DNA of 64,000 nucleotides from the NCBI GenBank assembly GCA_963169045.1, contig CAUJDF010000052.1, positions 88,604 to 152,603 of the forward strand, written 5' to 3'. The notes beneath the pieces are model-generated. The model was not told where the DNA came from and did no database searches. It saw only the letters and a list, made by a program, of their open reading frames with translations. Below are positions 17,254 through 30,000 of the stretch, in pieces; the stretch's first letter is position 1, and every line of letters starts with the position of its first letter. The DNA comes from Myxococcota bacterium. Its GTDB lineage: Bacteria; Myxococcota_A; Bradymonadia; UBA7976; UBA1532. The position numbers and the translations under genes are program-made.

Positions 17254-18966
17254 ATGAAGACCGACATGCGGACATCGCTGAGCGCCGCCCTCCTCGCCCT
17301 GTTGCTCGCCGCCGGTTGCGGCGGCGACTCGACGGGCGGCTCGACCGGCGGCGACGACGCGGCGCCCGGCGGGGACTCCGGGCTCGTGCCGCCGAACGAC
17401 GGGGGCGCCGATCCCGACGGCGGCGGACCCGATCCCGATGGGGGCGCCGATCCCGACATGGCCGTCGACCCCGACGGGGGCGGCGACTTCGACGCCGGCG
17501 ACGCAAGCCCCGACGCCGGCGGCGACGCGGGGATCGAAGACACGCTCTGCGCGCCCTGCGACGCGGACGACGACTGCGAGCCCGGCGCGAAGTGCCTCGA
17601 GGCCGCCGACGGGGCGAAGTTCTGCGGCCGCGACTGCGCGGGCGCCGAGTGCCCCGCGGGCTACAGCTGCACGGATGAGGGGGAGGGCGTCGAGCAGTGC
17701 CGCCCCTCGACCGGCCTCTGCGGCGAGTGCGCCGACGCCGATGGCGACGGGTACGGCGACGGCGTCGGCTGCCTCGGCGCCGACTGCAACGACGGCGAGA
17801 ACCGCGCCTGGACGGGCGCGACCGACGCCTGCGACGGCGTCGACAACGACTGCGACGGCACCACCGACGAGGACTTCCAGCCCGCCGAGTGCGGCGTCGG
17901 CGCCTGCGCGTCGCAGAGCCGCTGCGAGGGTGGCGCCGAGCTGCCCTGCGTGCCGGGCGCCGCGGCGGCCGACGACACCACCTGCGACGGTCGCGACGAC
18001 GACTGCAACGGCGAGGCCGACGAGGACTACGTCCCGCAGCAGTGCGGGCAGGGCGTCTGCGTCGCGACCAGCGCGTGCGCCGGCGGCAACGAGACGGCCT
18101 GCACGCCGGGGCCGGTGCTGTCCGACCGCGACGAGACCTGCGACCTCGTCGACGACGACTGCGACGGCGTCGCCGACGACGACTTCGTCGGCGAGATCTG
18201 CGGCGTGGGCGCCTGCGCGGTGCCCGGCGTCTGCGAGGACGGGATGACCTCCTGCGAGCCGCGGGATCCGATCGCCGAGAACGACGCGACCTGCGACGGC
18301 GTCGACGACGACTGCGACGGCCGGAGCGACGAGGACTTCGCCACCGAGGAGACGTGCGGCCTCGGCGTCTGCCGCCGCGCGGCGACGTGCGGCGAAGGCA
18401 GCGTGTCGTGCACGGCAGGCGAGCCGAACTCCGCGGACGACGCGAGCTGCAACGGCGTCGACGACGACTGCGACGGCCGCGTCGATGACGACTGCGACGA
18501 GAACTACCTGGAATTCCGAGAGGTTTCGCGGGACGCCAGCAGCATCGTCGTCGACGTGTTGTACACGCGCAACGCCCCGCCGGACGGCGACGCCGAGCAG
18601 AGCGAGCCGCAGATCGTCCGCTTGTGGATCCGGCACCCGGAGGGCCTGCGCGTGCCGTGCGCGGATCCGGAAGGGCAGCCCTCGTGCGACGTCGACCCGG
18701 CGCGGGTCGAGCGCGGCGCCTCGCTGATCGAGGCCGAGAAGGACTTCGCCGCCGTACAGGCGCGCAGCCCGACCGAGCTGTACATCCTGGCGCTCGCGAT
18801 CAACACGAACCGGATCCACGCGGGGCAGATCGCCCGCATCCGCTTCGACCGCGTCCCCGGGGCCCAGGGTCCGTTCCAGCTCGGCTGGGACCGGGCGCGC
18901 ACGCAGTTCGCGCCCGTGGAGGCCGACGCGGTCCTCCAGGTCCGCGAGGCGGCGCTGCCGGATTGA
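17254..18966 (+). CDS. MopE-repeat lipoprotein with cohesin-like C-terminal domain
   Basis: A 570-residue lipoprotein. The signal peptide ends LAAG-C22. An acidic Gly/Pro/Asp linker follows (to about 90), then a Cys-rich segment (about 98-156, DADDDCEPGAKC). Five MopE-type repeats (about 163-416; CDGVDNDCDG, CDGRDDDCNG, CDLVDDDCDG and so on) are spaced by EXCGVGAC segments. A final domain of about 150 residues contains TNRIHAGQIARIRFDR. MopE-type repeats are known from Myxococcota surface proteins and from the copper-binding MopE of Methylococcus. Here they probably bind Ca and form disulfides, which is inference. The C-terminal domain matches those ending the 12605 and 22792 genes. The ATG at 17254 lies 2 bp after the previous stop; ATG 17266 is an alternative. 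Operon position suggests a lipid-anchored partner of the TSP3 protein. Confidence 0.85.
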   Translation: MKTDMRTSLSAALLALLLAAGCGGDSTGGSTGGDDAAPGGDSGLVPPNDGGADPDGGGPDPDGGADPDMAVDPDGGGDFDAGDASPDAGGDAGIEDTLCAPCDADDDCEPGAKCLEAADGAKFCGRDCAGAECPAGYSCTDEGEGVEQCRPSTGLCGECADADGDGYGDGVGCLGADCNDGENRAWTGATDACDGVDNDCDGTTDEDFQPAECGVGACASQSRCEGGAELPCVPGAAAADDTTCDGRDDDCNGEADEDYVPQQCGQGVCVATSACAGGNETACTPGPVLSDRDETCDLVDDDCDGVADDDFVGEICGVGACAVPGVCEDGMTSCEPRDPIAENDATCDGVDDDCDGRSDEDFATEETCGLGVCRRAATCGEGSVSCTAGEPNSADDASCNGVDDDCDGRVDDDCDENYLEFREVSRDASSIVVDVLYTRNAPPDGDAEQSEPQIVRLWIRHPEGLRVPCADPEGQPSCDVDPARVERGASLIEAEKDFAAVQARSPTELYILALAINTNRIHAGQIARIRFDRVPGAQGPFQLGWDRARTQFAPVEADAVLQVREAALPD

Positions 18967-18973
18967 CCCCGCC

Positions 18974-21900
18974 TTGACGACACGCCCCGCCATCGTCGGC
19001 CTGATCCTGCTCCTCCTCGCGGGCACGGCGAGCGCCCGTCCCTCTGTCGAGATCGTGTCGCCCGGCGACGGCGCCTGCGTCGCCTCGGGCCTGCCGCCGC
19101 TCCCGGGGATCCCGGGCGGGCAGCCCGTCGTGCCGGCGGTCGACGTCCCGCTGCGCCTGCGGCTCGCCGAGACCGCCGGCGCCGTCATCGACGTCACGGT
19201 CACCGTCGACGGGGTGGAGGTCGCCCGCGACACCTACGACCCCGCGGGGGCGGCGGCGGAGGTCACCGACCGCTTCGCCATCCCCGCGGCGTCGGTGTCC
19301 GACGGCGTGGATCGCCGCATCGCCGTCACCGTCGAGAGCGGGGGCGAGCGCGCGTCGGCCGCGGTCACGGTGACCGTCGACCGGACGCCGCCGCGGGTGG
19401 TCTTCGAGGAGGTGGAGCTCGCCCGCCTCGGCGCGTGCATCGGCCCGGGCGCGCCGCTTGCGCTCCGCTACCGGGTCGAGGACGCCGTCGACCCGCAGCC
19501 CGCCGTCACCGAGACCCTCGAGACGGATGGCTGTGCGGTCGACCAGGTCCTGACGGTCCGCGACCACTGCGGCGCAGGGAACGCGCAGCGCGTCCCGTTC
19601 CGCTCGCGGCGCGCGCCCGCCGAGCCGCCGCGCATCGTCGCCGAGGGCGTCGAGAACGGCGGCTCCTATCTCGCGCCGGCCATCGGCTTCCGGGTCGAGG
19701 CGGCGGCGGCCTGCGTCGGCGGCGTCACGGCCACCCTCGCGCGCGACCAGGAGGTCCCGGCGCCCGTGTTCGCCGGCGCCGTCGTCGAGGCGCCGGGCCA
19801 GTACGTGCTCACGGTGACGGCCCTGACCTGCGCCGCCGAGCCCGTCACCTCGCGCACCGCGTTCACCGTCCTGCCCGCACCCGCCGCCGACGCCGGCGGC
19901 CCCTACGCCGTGGCGCAGGGCACGCCGCTGACCCTCGACGGGTCGGGCAGCATCATGCCCGCGGCCCTCGGGCGCATCGTCGAGTACGCCTGGGACCTCG
20001 ACGCCGACGGCTTCTTCGACGCCGAGGAGGGGCGCGGCGCGCGCGTGCCCTTCGACACCCTCGTTTCCGACGGCGAGTACGTCATCGCCCTGCGCATCAC
20101 CACCGACCAGGGCCTCGTCGAGTACGACTACACCGAGGTCGCCGTCCTCGACGTCACGCCGACCTGCGACGCGGGCGGCCCCTACGCGATCGAGCAGGGC
20201 GCGGCGCTCCAGTTCGACGCGACCGGCTCCCGCGCGGGGCACGCCATGGAGCCGATCCTCGCGTTCGGCTGGGACTTCGGCGACGACCGCTTCCCGCAGC
20301 GCGGCGCCGGCCTGGCGCGCCCCACGCACCGCTACGACGACGAGGGCGACTTCGTCGTCACCCTCACCGCCGAGGACATCGATTCGTCTTGCACCGCGCG
20401 CGCGGACGTGCATGTACGCGACGTGGAGCCGGTCATCCGCAACCTGCGTGCACGCGACGCCGACCGCCTCGTCGAGGGCGTGCCGGTGGTCTTCACCGCC
20501 GCCCAGACCTCGGCCGGCGCCGACGCCGAGCCGATCGTGCGCTTCCGCTGGGACTTCGGGGACGGCTCGCCCGCCGTCGAGGGCCCCGACCTGCGCGGCC
20601 CGAGCCACGTGTACGCCCGCGGCGGCGCCTATACGGTCTGCCTCGAGGTGGCCGACGTCGACTCGACCGTGCGCGAGTGCTTCGAGATCGTCGTCGCCGA
20701 CCTGAACCCGCTCGCCCGCCTCGACGGTCCCGACTACGCCATCGAGGGCGAGGAGGTGCTCTTCGACGCCGGCCGCAGCCGTGCCGGCGGCGACGCCGAT
20801 CCCATCCGCCGCTTCACCTGGGACTTCGGCGACGGCTCGCCGCCGCTCGTGGTCGACGATCCGTCCCAGCGGCAGGTGACGCACGTCTTCCTGCGCGACG
20901 GCGCTTTGACCGTGACCCTCACCGTCGCCGACGAGGACTCGCAGGCCTCGGTGACGCACGACATCCTGGTCGACGACGCGACGCCGGTGGCCCGTTTCAC
21001 GATCGGGGCCGAGGCGGTCTTCGAGGGCGTGCCGGTGCTCTTCGACGCCGGCGCCAGCGCGCCCGGCGGGCCCGGCGACCCGATCGCCGCGTACGAGTGG
21101 CAGTTCGGCGATGGCACGCCCGTGGAGCGCGAGCGCGAGGTGCGCCACGCCTTCCCCGACGACGGCGAGTACATCGTGCGCCTCGTCGTGCGCGACCAGG
21201 ACGGCAGCCGCGCGGCGTCCGAACGGACGGTGCTCGTCCGCAACCGCGCGCCGGCGAACGTGCGGATCGTCGCCGAGACCCCCTACCTCGAGAGCGGGCG
21301 CGACGCCACCTTCCGCGTCGACTACGAAGAGGCCGCGGGCGACCTGCCGCGCGTGACCTGGTCGATGGGCGACGGCGCCACGTACGAGGGCCGCGACCGC
21401 GTGACGCACCGCTTCGGCGTGCCGGGCGCGTACACGGTCCGCGTCGCGCTCGACGACCGGGAGGGCGGGCTGGCCGAGGCGCGCCTCGAGGTGACCGTCA
21501 CGGGCGCGGGCCCCGTGCTGAGCGCGCCGGCCGTGGTCGAGGGCATGGAGGGACGGCCGCTCGCGTTCGACGTCGACGTCGAGGCGGCGGCGGACGGGCA
21601 GGGGGGCCTCGACGGCCCGGTCGCCCTGACCGTGGCCCTCGCGCCGCCGGGCGCCGAGAGCACGGTGGCCGACGTCGGCGACGGGCGCGCGCGGCGCCGC
21701 CTCCACGTGGCCTGGACGCCCGGGCTCATCGACGCCGGCGACCACCGCGTGCGCGTCGCGGCGCGCAGCCCGTCCGGCATCGTGCGCACGGCCGAGGTCG
21801 TGCTGCGCGTGGCCGAGAGCGGCACGCCGATGCTCGCCGCGCTCGGGGGCGGCGCCGACGGCCGCCTCACGCTCCACGCGTGGCGGTACGACGCGGTGCG

Positions 21901-22759
21901 GCGCGTGGATCGCTTCGAGATCATTGCGGATCTGCCGCTCGGTGCCGGCGCGGGCGACCTCGCGGCGTCGCCGGGCGGCGATCGGGTCTTCGTCACGTTG
22001 CCGGGCGCCAGCGCGCTCGCGGTCGCCGCGACCGGGCCGTCGCCGCGGGTCCTCCGGCGCATCCCCATCGCCGGCCGGCCGCTGGCGGTCGTCCGCGGTC
22101 CGGACCGGATCTGGGTCTTCGACGGCGTCGAGGGTCGCCTGACGGGGGTCGACGCCGACCGCCTCAAGGTGAGCGCGGTGCGGATGCTGCGCGGCGCGCG
22201 TGCGCTCGTCGGGGCGGCCGTCCTGCCAGGCGGCGAGCAGGGGGACCGCCTCCTCGCCGTCTCGCAGGCGACGGGCGAGCTGCTGGTCATCGATCCCGAG
22301 GCGCAGGGCGAGCCGGTGCTGGCGCGCCTGGCGCTCGGTGGGCAGCTGCAGCGCGTCCTCGTCGATCCCGAGGCTGGCGTGGTGCGCGTGGTCGACGGGA
22401 AGGGCCGGCGCCTGCTCGCCCTGTCGGCCGCGGACCTGCTTGCCGGCGCGGTCCCCACCGTCGAGGTCGCCGAGGTGCCGTTCGCGCCACGCGACGTGGC
22501 GGTCGGCGGCGGTCTCGTGTGGACGGCGGGCGAGGGCGGCCTGGCCCGGCTCGACGCGGCGGGCGTCTACCGCGAGCTGCGCCGGGAGCCGCTCGAGTCG
22601 GTCGCGGTGCTGCCTTCGAGTCTGTATGGCATCCCGGCGCTGGCGCTCGGATCGCGGCGCCACGTCGAGAGCGTGGGCGCCGCGGCCCTCGACACGCTGG
22701 CGGGCGTTCGGGGGGCCGGGGCGCGGCGGCTGCTCCAGTTCACCCGATTCGACCCTTGA
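18974..22759 (+). CDS. secreted PKD-domain protein with C-terminal beta-propeller-like region
   Basis: A 1261-residue exported protein. The signal peptide MTTRPAIVGLILLLLAGTA runs to about residue 21. Two Ig-like domains carrying paired Cys follow (about 25-290). Six PKD domains span about 295-835, with motifs such as FTWDFGDGSPPL and AYEWQFGDGTP. An Ig-like domain is next, then from about 950 a repeat-rich region of YVTN/NHL-propeller type (GDRVFVTLPGASALAV, DRLLAVSQATGELLVID). No catalytic residues are recognised; adhesion or scaffold function is inferred. The TTG start at 18974 is 7 bp after the preceding stop and is the only one that begins just before the signal peptide. The stop is overlapped by an in-frame TTG of the next gene (TTGA). 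Confidence 0.83.
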   Translation: MTTRPAIVGLILLLLAGTASARPSVEIVSPGDGACVASGLPPLPGIPGGQPVVPAVDVPLRLRLAETAGAVIDVTVTVDGVEVARDTYDPAGAAAEVTDRFAIPAASVSDGVDRRIAVTVESGGERASAAVTVTVDRTPPRVVFEEVELARLGACIGPGAPLALRYRVEDAVDPQPAVTETLETDGCAVDQVLTVRDHCGAGNAQRVPFRSRRAPAEPPRIVAEGVENGGSYLAPAIGFRVEAAAACVGGVTATLARDQEVPAPVFAGAVVEAPGQYVLTVTALTCAAEPVTSRTAFTVLPAPAADAGGPYAVAQGTPLTLDGSGSIMPAALGRIVEYAWDLDADGFFDAEEGRGARVPFDTLVSDGEYVIALRITTDQGLVEYDYTEVAVLDVTPTCDAGGPYAIEQGAALQFDATGSRAGHAMEPILAFGWDFGDDRFPQRGAGLARPTHRYDDEGDFVVTLTAEDIDSSCTARADVHVRDVEPVIRNLRARDADRLVEGVPVVFTAAQTSAGADAEPIVRFRWDFGDGSPAVEGPDLRGPSHVYARGGAYTVCLEVADVDSTVRECFEIVVADLNPLARLDGPDYAIEGEEVLFDAGRSRAGGDADPIRRFTWDFGDGSPPLVVDDPSQRQVTHVFLRDGALTVTLTVADEDSQASVTHDILVDDATPVARFTIGAEAVFEGVPVLFDAGASAPGGPGDPIAAYEWQFGDGTPVEREREVRHAFPDDGEYIVRLVVRDQDGSRAASERTVLVRNRAPANVRIVAETPYLESGRDATFRVDYEEAAGDLPRVTWSMGDGATYEGRDRVTHRFGVPGAYTVRVALDDREGGLAEARLEVTVTGAGPVLSAPAVVEGMEGRPLAFDVDVEAAADGQGGLDGPVALTVALAPPGAESTVADVGDGRARRRLHVAWTPGLIDAGDHRVRVAARSPSGIVRTAEVVLRVAESGTPMLAALGGGADGRLTLHAWRYDAVRRVDRFEIIADLPLGAGAGDLAASPGGDRVFVTLPGASALAVAATGPSPRVLRRIPIAGRPLAVVRGPDRIWVFDGVEGRLTGVDADRLKVSAVRMLRGARALVGAAVLPGGEQGDRLLAVSQATGELLVIDPEAQGEPVLARLALGGQLQRVLVDPEAGVVRVVDGKGRRLLALSAADLLAGAVPTVEVAEVPFAPRDVAVGGGLVWTAGEGGLARLDAAGVYRELRREPLESVAVLPSSLYGIPALALGSRRHVESVGAAALDTLAGVRGAGARRLLQFTRFDP

Positions 22760-22791
22760 ACGTCGGCCGGACCTCGCCACAGGAGTACCCC

Positions 22792-24768
<1,977 letters not shown>

Positions 24769-24780
24769 GCCCCGCGGGGC
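24769..24780. terminator. 12-bp GC palindrome after the surface-protein run
   Basis: GCCCCGCGGGGC is a perfect palindrome starting on the base after the TGA at 24766-24768. No T tract follows. It may mark the 3' end of the 3115-24768 transcript. Confidence 0.3.
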
Positions 24781-24867
24781 CGGCCACTCGACGAGACGCT
24801 TCGTCCGAGGTGAGACAGTCGTCGAGCGCCTGTGCTCTCATGGCACGTCGCGAAGGGAACGCATCAC

Positions 24868-27064
24868 ATGTCGAATCGATGCGGTCTCGCCGCAGCCGCG
24901 CTGATCTGCCTCGCGGCGGGATGCCACGCATACGAGATGTCGCTGCCGCCAGGGGCGCAGTGTGTTCCCGGCGATTGTCCGGTGGGCGTCGGGGGCGCGT
25001 CCTTCGGCGGATGGGTGGAGACATCGCCGGCCGACTTCGCCGCGGGTGCACGGCGACGGCACCGACGACCTCCTCACGCTGTCGGGGGAGCGCGTCGACG
25101 CGTGGCGCGCCGACGGCACCCGCCTCTGGCGCTCCGGCGGCGGGGCGGGCGACGAGGTCGGCCTGCTCCTCGGCGTGGCCGACGTCGACGCCGACGGGCG
25201 CGTCGAGGTGATCGGCGGCAACTCGCCGGCCCCGGGCACCGCCGGCCACTTCCGCATGGGCCGCCTCACCGTGCTCGACGGCCGGACGGGCGCCGTCCGC
25301 TTCGCCCACAGCCTCTTCGACGTCTACCAGGGGTTCGGCACGGCCGCCCACATCCGCCCGGATTTCGCGCAGTTGGGCGACTTCGACGGCGATCCGGGGC
25401 TCGAGGTCGCGATCTCGGCCGAGTACTCCCACGAGATCCGCCTCGTCGACTTCTCGGACGGCGTCGAGGCCGGCCGGGTGCGCTGGGCCCGCGGCTGGGA
25501 GGGCAACGCCAACTCTCGGCGCCTCGCCGTCGGGGACGTGACGGGCGACGGCCTGGCCGACGCGGTCGTGCCCACGTCGGACCGCCTCGCCATCCTCGAC
25601 GGGCGCGACGGCGAGCCCCGGTACACCGCCGACTTCTTCGACGCCGTGGTCGAGGGCAGCCTGTTCCTTCGCCAGCTCGACGGCGACGCGCCGCTCGAGA
25701 TCGTGTTCGTCGGGGCGTCGCCACTGCGGCTGCTGGCCTTCGACGTGACGCCCGGCGGCGTCGTGACGCGCTACGACCTGCCGCTGGCCCGCGTGCCGCT
25801 CGTCGTCGAGGGCTCGGCGCAGGGCCTCGACGGCGACGGGCGCGTCGAGCTGCTCCTGGGCGGCGCGGACCTCGAGGTGCGCGACGCCGCCACAGGGGCG
25901 GTGCGGCTGCGCCTGCCCGGCGCGCGGCCGCGCGGCGTCTCCGACCTCGAAGGCGACGGGCGCCCCGAGATCCTCTCCGAGCCGGCGGCGAAGGACGCGC
26001 TCGACGTCCACCGGATCTCGCCCGACGGCGCGTCGCTGGTGCCGGTGGCGCACCTGCCCGGCCTCGGCTTCGCGCCGTCGCGCAACCCGCTGAACGAGCG
26101 GTGGAGCCAGGCGCACTGGCATCGCCGCGCGCGGGACCCGGCGACGATGTGCCTCACGGTCCAGTACAGCGAGGCCACCGCGGACGTGGACGGCGACGGG
26201 CGCCTCGAGACCGTCACCCGGGACCGCGCCGCGCCGCACCTCGTCGCGGTCGACGTCACCGGGCCGTCGCCGGCGGAGAGGTGGCGCTTCGACGTGGGCC
26301 CCGGGCTCATCTTCGGCGTGCCCGCGGACGGCGTGGGCGACGTGGATGGCGACGGCCTGCCCGAGACCGTGGTTGTCCTGGGGGACGGGGCGGTGGCCGT
26401 CCTCGACGAGCGCGGACGGCCGCAGGCGCGCTTTCCGGTGGCGACCCGCCTCGCGCACCCGATCGTCGCCGACCTCGACGGCGACGGCGGCAACGAGATC
26501 CTGCTCGTCGGCCGCGATCCGGCGGTCCGCGCCTCCGGTATCGGTCCCCTCGAGGTGCTCGACGCGCGCGGTCCCGCGCCGCGGGCGGTGCCGTTCGCCC
26601 ACGCCGGCAACGTCTTCGCCGGCCACGGGCGCGAGCCGCAGGTGGTCGCGGGCGAGGACGGGCCGTGGATCCTCGTCGCGCCGGCGGCCGACGCCGTGGC
26701 CGCGCTGAACGCCGACGACACGACCCGCTGGCGGTCGGCGCCGCTCGGCGCCGGCGTCCTCTCGTTCGGCTGGGCGCGGCTCGGCGAGGCCCCCGCCGAC
26801 GCCTGGGCGCTGACCGACGCCACCGAGCCTTTGACCGCGCTCACGAGCGCCGTTGCCGCCGACCTCGACCGCGACGGACGCGCGGAGATCGGCGCCGGCG
26901 ACGGCGCGCTCTACGCCCTCGACGCCGCCGACGGCCGGGTGCGCTGGCGCGTGGACATCGGCGAGCGCATGGCCGATCCGGTGGTCGCCGACGTCGACGG
27001 CGACGCCGAGATCCTCGTGGCCGCCGGCGGCCTCCTGCGCTGCCTCGAGACGAATCCCGAGTGA
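24868..27064 (+). pseudogene. FG-GAP repeat lipoprotein interrupted by a frameshift near 25044
   Basis: The N-terminus is read from ATG 24868 (GAAGGGA ribosome-binding site, 9 bases upstream). It gives a lipoprotein signal peptide (CGLAAAALICLAAG-C) and continues to VETSPADFAAG. The remaining about 670 residues, an integrin-alpha-like FG-GAP propeller, lie in the +1 frame from about 25046 to the TGA at 27064. About eleven Ca-binding repeats are visible (DVDADGRVEVIGG, DLDGDGGNEILLVG). Dropping one G from GGG at 25044-25046 joins the parts as PADFAAVHGDGTDDLL, a natural FG-GAP sequence. It is therefore either a sequencing insertion or a recent one-base mutation; the rest of the frame is intact. 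The last repeat is shortened (DVDGDAEILVA). The product would be an outer-membrane or surface propeller of unknown ligand. It converges with the 27066 gene, leaving one base between them. Confidence 0.82.
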
Positions 27065-27065
27065 T

Positions 27066-30000
27066 TCAGGGGAGTTGTGCCACCGGCCATCGCACGTGGC
27101 CGAAGGCGCCGCCCGACAGCGCGTCGCAGGCGCCGCGCGGGTTGGCGTCGAGGTCGGTCGGGGCCACGTGCAGCGTGTAGTCGACGCGGGCGTCGCCGTC
27201 CTGGACCACCGAGTCGGCGGCGACGCCGAGGAAGACGTCCGCCGCCGCGTCGCCACCGCGGATGTTGATGCACTGCACGCTCGTCTGCAGCTCGAAGCTC
27301 TCGACGAAGCCGCCCTCGGGATCGGCGGGGTTCACGAGCGCGAGCAGCAGCACGCCGTCCTCGCGGGGCGCGTAGGTGATGAGCGCGGTGCGGTCGGCGC
27401 CCGGCGGCACGTGGATGCCGTACCAGTCGCCGGCGGCGCGCTCGTCGTGGCAGATCCACGCGTCGCAGACCGCCGCACGGCCCGCGCCGAGGAACGTCGC
27501 GCGCCCGCGGTCGTCGTTGGCGCGCTCACGCTCGCGCCAGTCCCGCTCGCAGGCCCCCGCCTCGGGCACCTGCGTCACCTGGACGTCGTAGAGGTTGTCG
27601 TCGCCGCGGCTCGAGAACACGCGCAGGTAGTAGTCACCGGCGGTCACCTGGGCCTTGGCGAGCTCCACGAGCTCGCCGTCGGTGTGGTTCAAGGCGCTGG
27701 CGACCGGCGCCTGGCACTGCTGGCCGATGCAGCGCGCGCGCTCCGCCTCGGGATCGGCGCCGCCGCAGTCGGCGTCGCTGCGGCACGGGCGCGCCGCGGG
27801 GCCGGCGTCGCGGTACAGCTCGAGGTCGACGTCGCCGTCCGCCTGGCGGAACGTGGCCGCCGCGCACAGCCGCGTGCGGTCGGCCTCGACGCGGAAGCGG
27901 TACCAGTCCTCATCGGGGCCGCCGGCGGACCCGCAGAGGCTGCCGTTCTGCACCGCGAGGCGGCGCGGATCGGGGGCGGCGAGCACGGTGGCGAGCGCGG
28001 GGCCGTCGTTGATGTTGCCGGGCATCTCGTTGACGTCCTGCACGCACTCGCCCGGCACGCCGGGATCGCGGCGCACGGCGAGCCGGTAGGCGCCTGTGCC
28101 CGCGCCGATGCCGCGCACCCGCACGAAGAGGCGCTCCTCGCCGGCGGCGAGCGCCAGGGCCTCGCGGCGGGCCTGGCCCTCGGCGGTCAGGCCGGCGGCG
28201 CGGCCCTGCGGCTGGCCCAGCTCGTCGAGGAAGCCCACCTCCAGCGATCCGTCGGCCGCGTCGCCGGCGATCCACGCGCGCAGCGTGTCGCCGGGCTGCG
28301 CCTGGAGAGCGTACAGGTCGACGTCGCCCTCGCAGACCCGCACGACGCGCGGCAGCTCGAGGTCCACGCCCGGCGGCAGGCGGCCGTCGGCGCCGGCCAG
28401 GGGGCCCTCGCCGTCGAGCGCGAAGGCGCGGTCGAGGCCGTCGTTGGGCTCGGCCTGGTCCGAGCACGGGGCGGCGCCGCGCCGGAAGCCCAGCGTCAGC
28501 GCGTAGTCCTCGCAACGGCCGGCGGCGTCGGCGGCGTGCAGGCGCAGGCACCAGGTCGAGGCCGAGAACGCGGCGGCGTCCGGCGTGGCCTCGAAGCGGC
28601 GCACCGTCGTGCCGTCGCCGGTGGCCGCGGCCTCGCCGAGCGCGTGCGCGGGCGTCGGATCGCCGGCCTCGAGCAGCGCGCGGTCGAAGAGCTCGCCGCC
28701 GAGGTCGTCGCAACCCGGCGGCGCCACGAGCGTGACCTCGAGGCCGTCGTCGCGCCCCATCGGGAAGCAGAACCAGTCGTCGTCGCCGGCGCACAGGCTG
28801 CCGTCGAACGTGTCGTCGAAGCTGCGCTGCGGGCGCTCCCCGGCGCTGCGCCCGCTCGCCGCGCGGTCGTCGCCGGGATCGCGGTCGTCGGGGAAGCAGC
28901 CGTCCTCGGGCACGGTGCGGACGTCGATCCGGTACGACACGCGGGCCGGGACGTGCACGCCGCGCACCTCGACGACGTGGTCGCCGGCGGTGAGGCCCCC
29001 CCGGGCGCCGAGGGCGGGCAGGCGCAGCCGCTTCGGCGCGGCGGCGCCGTCGTCGCCGGCGAGGAACGTGCCGTCCGGCGCGTAGAGGCCGAGGGCGAGC
29101 GCGCCCTCGGAGGCGTCGTAACTCAGCGTGATCTCGACTCTTTCGTCCGCAGCGAGCGGCAGCGCGAGGTAGTCGGCGTCGCCGGGGCACACGCCGCGGT
29201 CGGCCACGCTCGCGGCGCCGCCCTCGAGCGCCACGCGGACCGCGCGCGCCGGGCTGTCGTCGCCGTCGCCGAGGTCGGCGGCGTCGGACCGGCAGCCGAC
29301 GACGCAGCGGCTCGCGTCGCAGCGCTCCTCGGCGGCGCACGGCGCGTGCGTCTCGGGGGCGCAGCGCGGGCGGCAGCTCGCGAGGGCCGCGTCGCAGTAC
29401 GCGTCGTCGCCGCAGTCGCCATCGTCGGCGCACCAGGGCCGGCAGCGGCGGTCGGGCGCGCAGCGGTCCGGGGCGGCGCAAGCGTCCGGCGCGTCGCGGC
29501 AGCCGTCGCGGCAGACGCGGCCGTCGCAGGATTGCCAGGCGTCGCAGTCGGCGTCGGCGGCGCAGCCCCGCTCGACGCAGTCGCGGGTGGCCGGATCGCA
29601 GGCGAGGTCCGTCGGGCAGGCGGGCGCGCCCAGCCGGCAGCCGCCGAAGCAGCGGCCCCAGGGCGCGCAGTATTCGCCGGTCGCGCAGTCGTCGTCGGCG
29701 CGGCAGGTGTCCCGGCAGGGCGAGGCGGCGCAGGTGGCCAGCGGGACCACGTCGCCGTCGCAGGCGGACGGCACCGCCATCGAGCAGGTGTTGCGGGCGC
29801 CGCAGCAGGCCTGCCGGTCCGTGCAGGCGCGGGTGGCGGGATCGCACAGCCGATCGCCGCCGCAGTCGTCGGGCGCCAGCCGGCAGCCGGGCCGGCAGAC
29901 GGCGGCGTCGCACCAGTGCCCGTCGCGGCAGTCGGCGTCGGCGGCGCAGGGCGCCGCGGCGCAGCCGCGGGACGCCGGATCGCAGATCGTGAAGGGATCC

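Noticed and set aside
24962..25046. Separate start (ATG 24962) for the FG-GAP protein
   Set aside because: The first 28 residues in that frame (MFPAIVRWASGARP...) are Arg-rich, with no signal peptide. The upstream frame carries a perfect lipoprotein signal.
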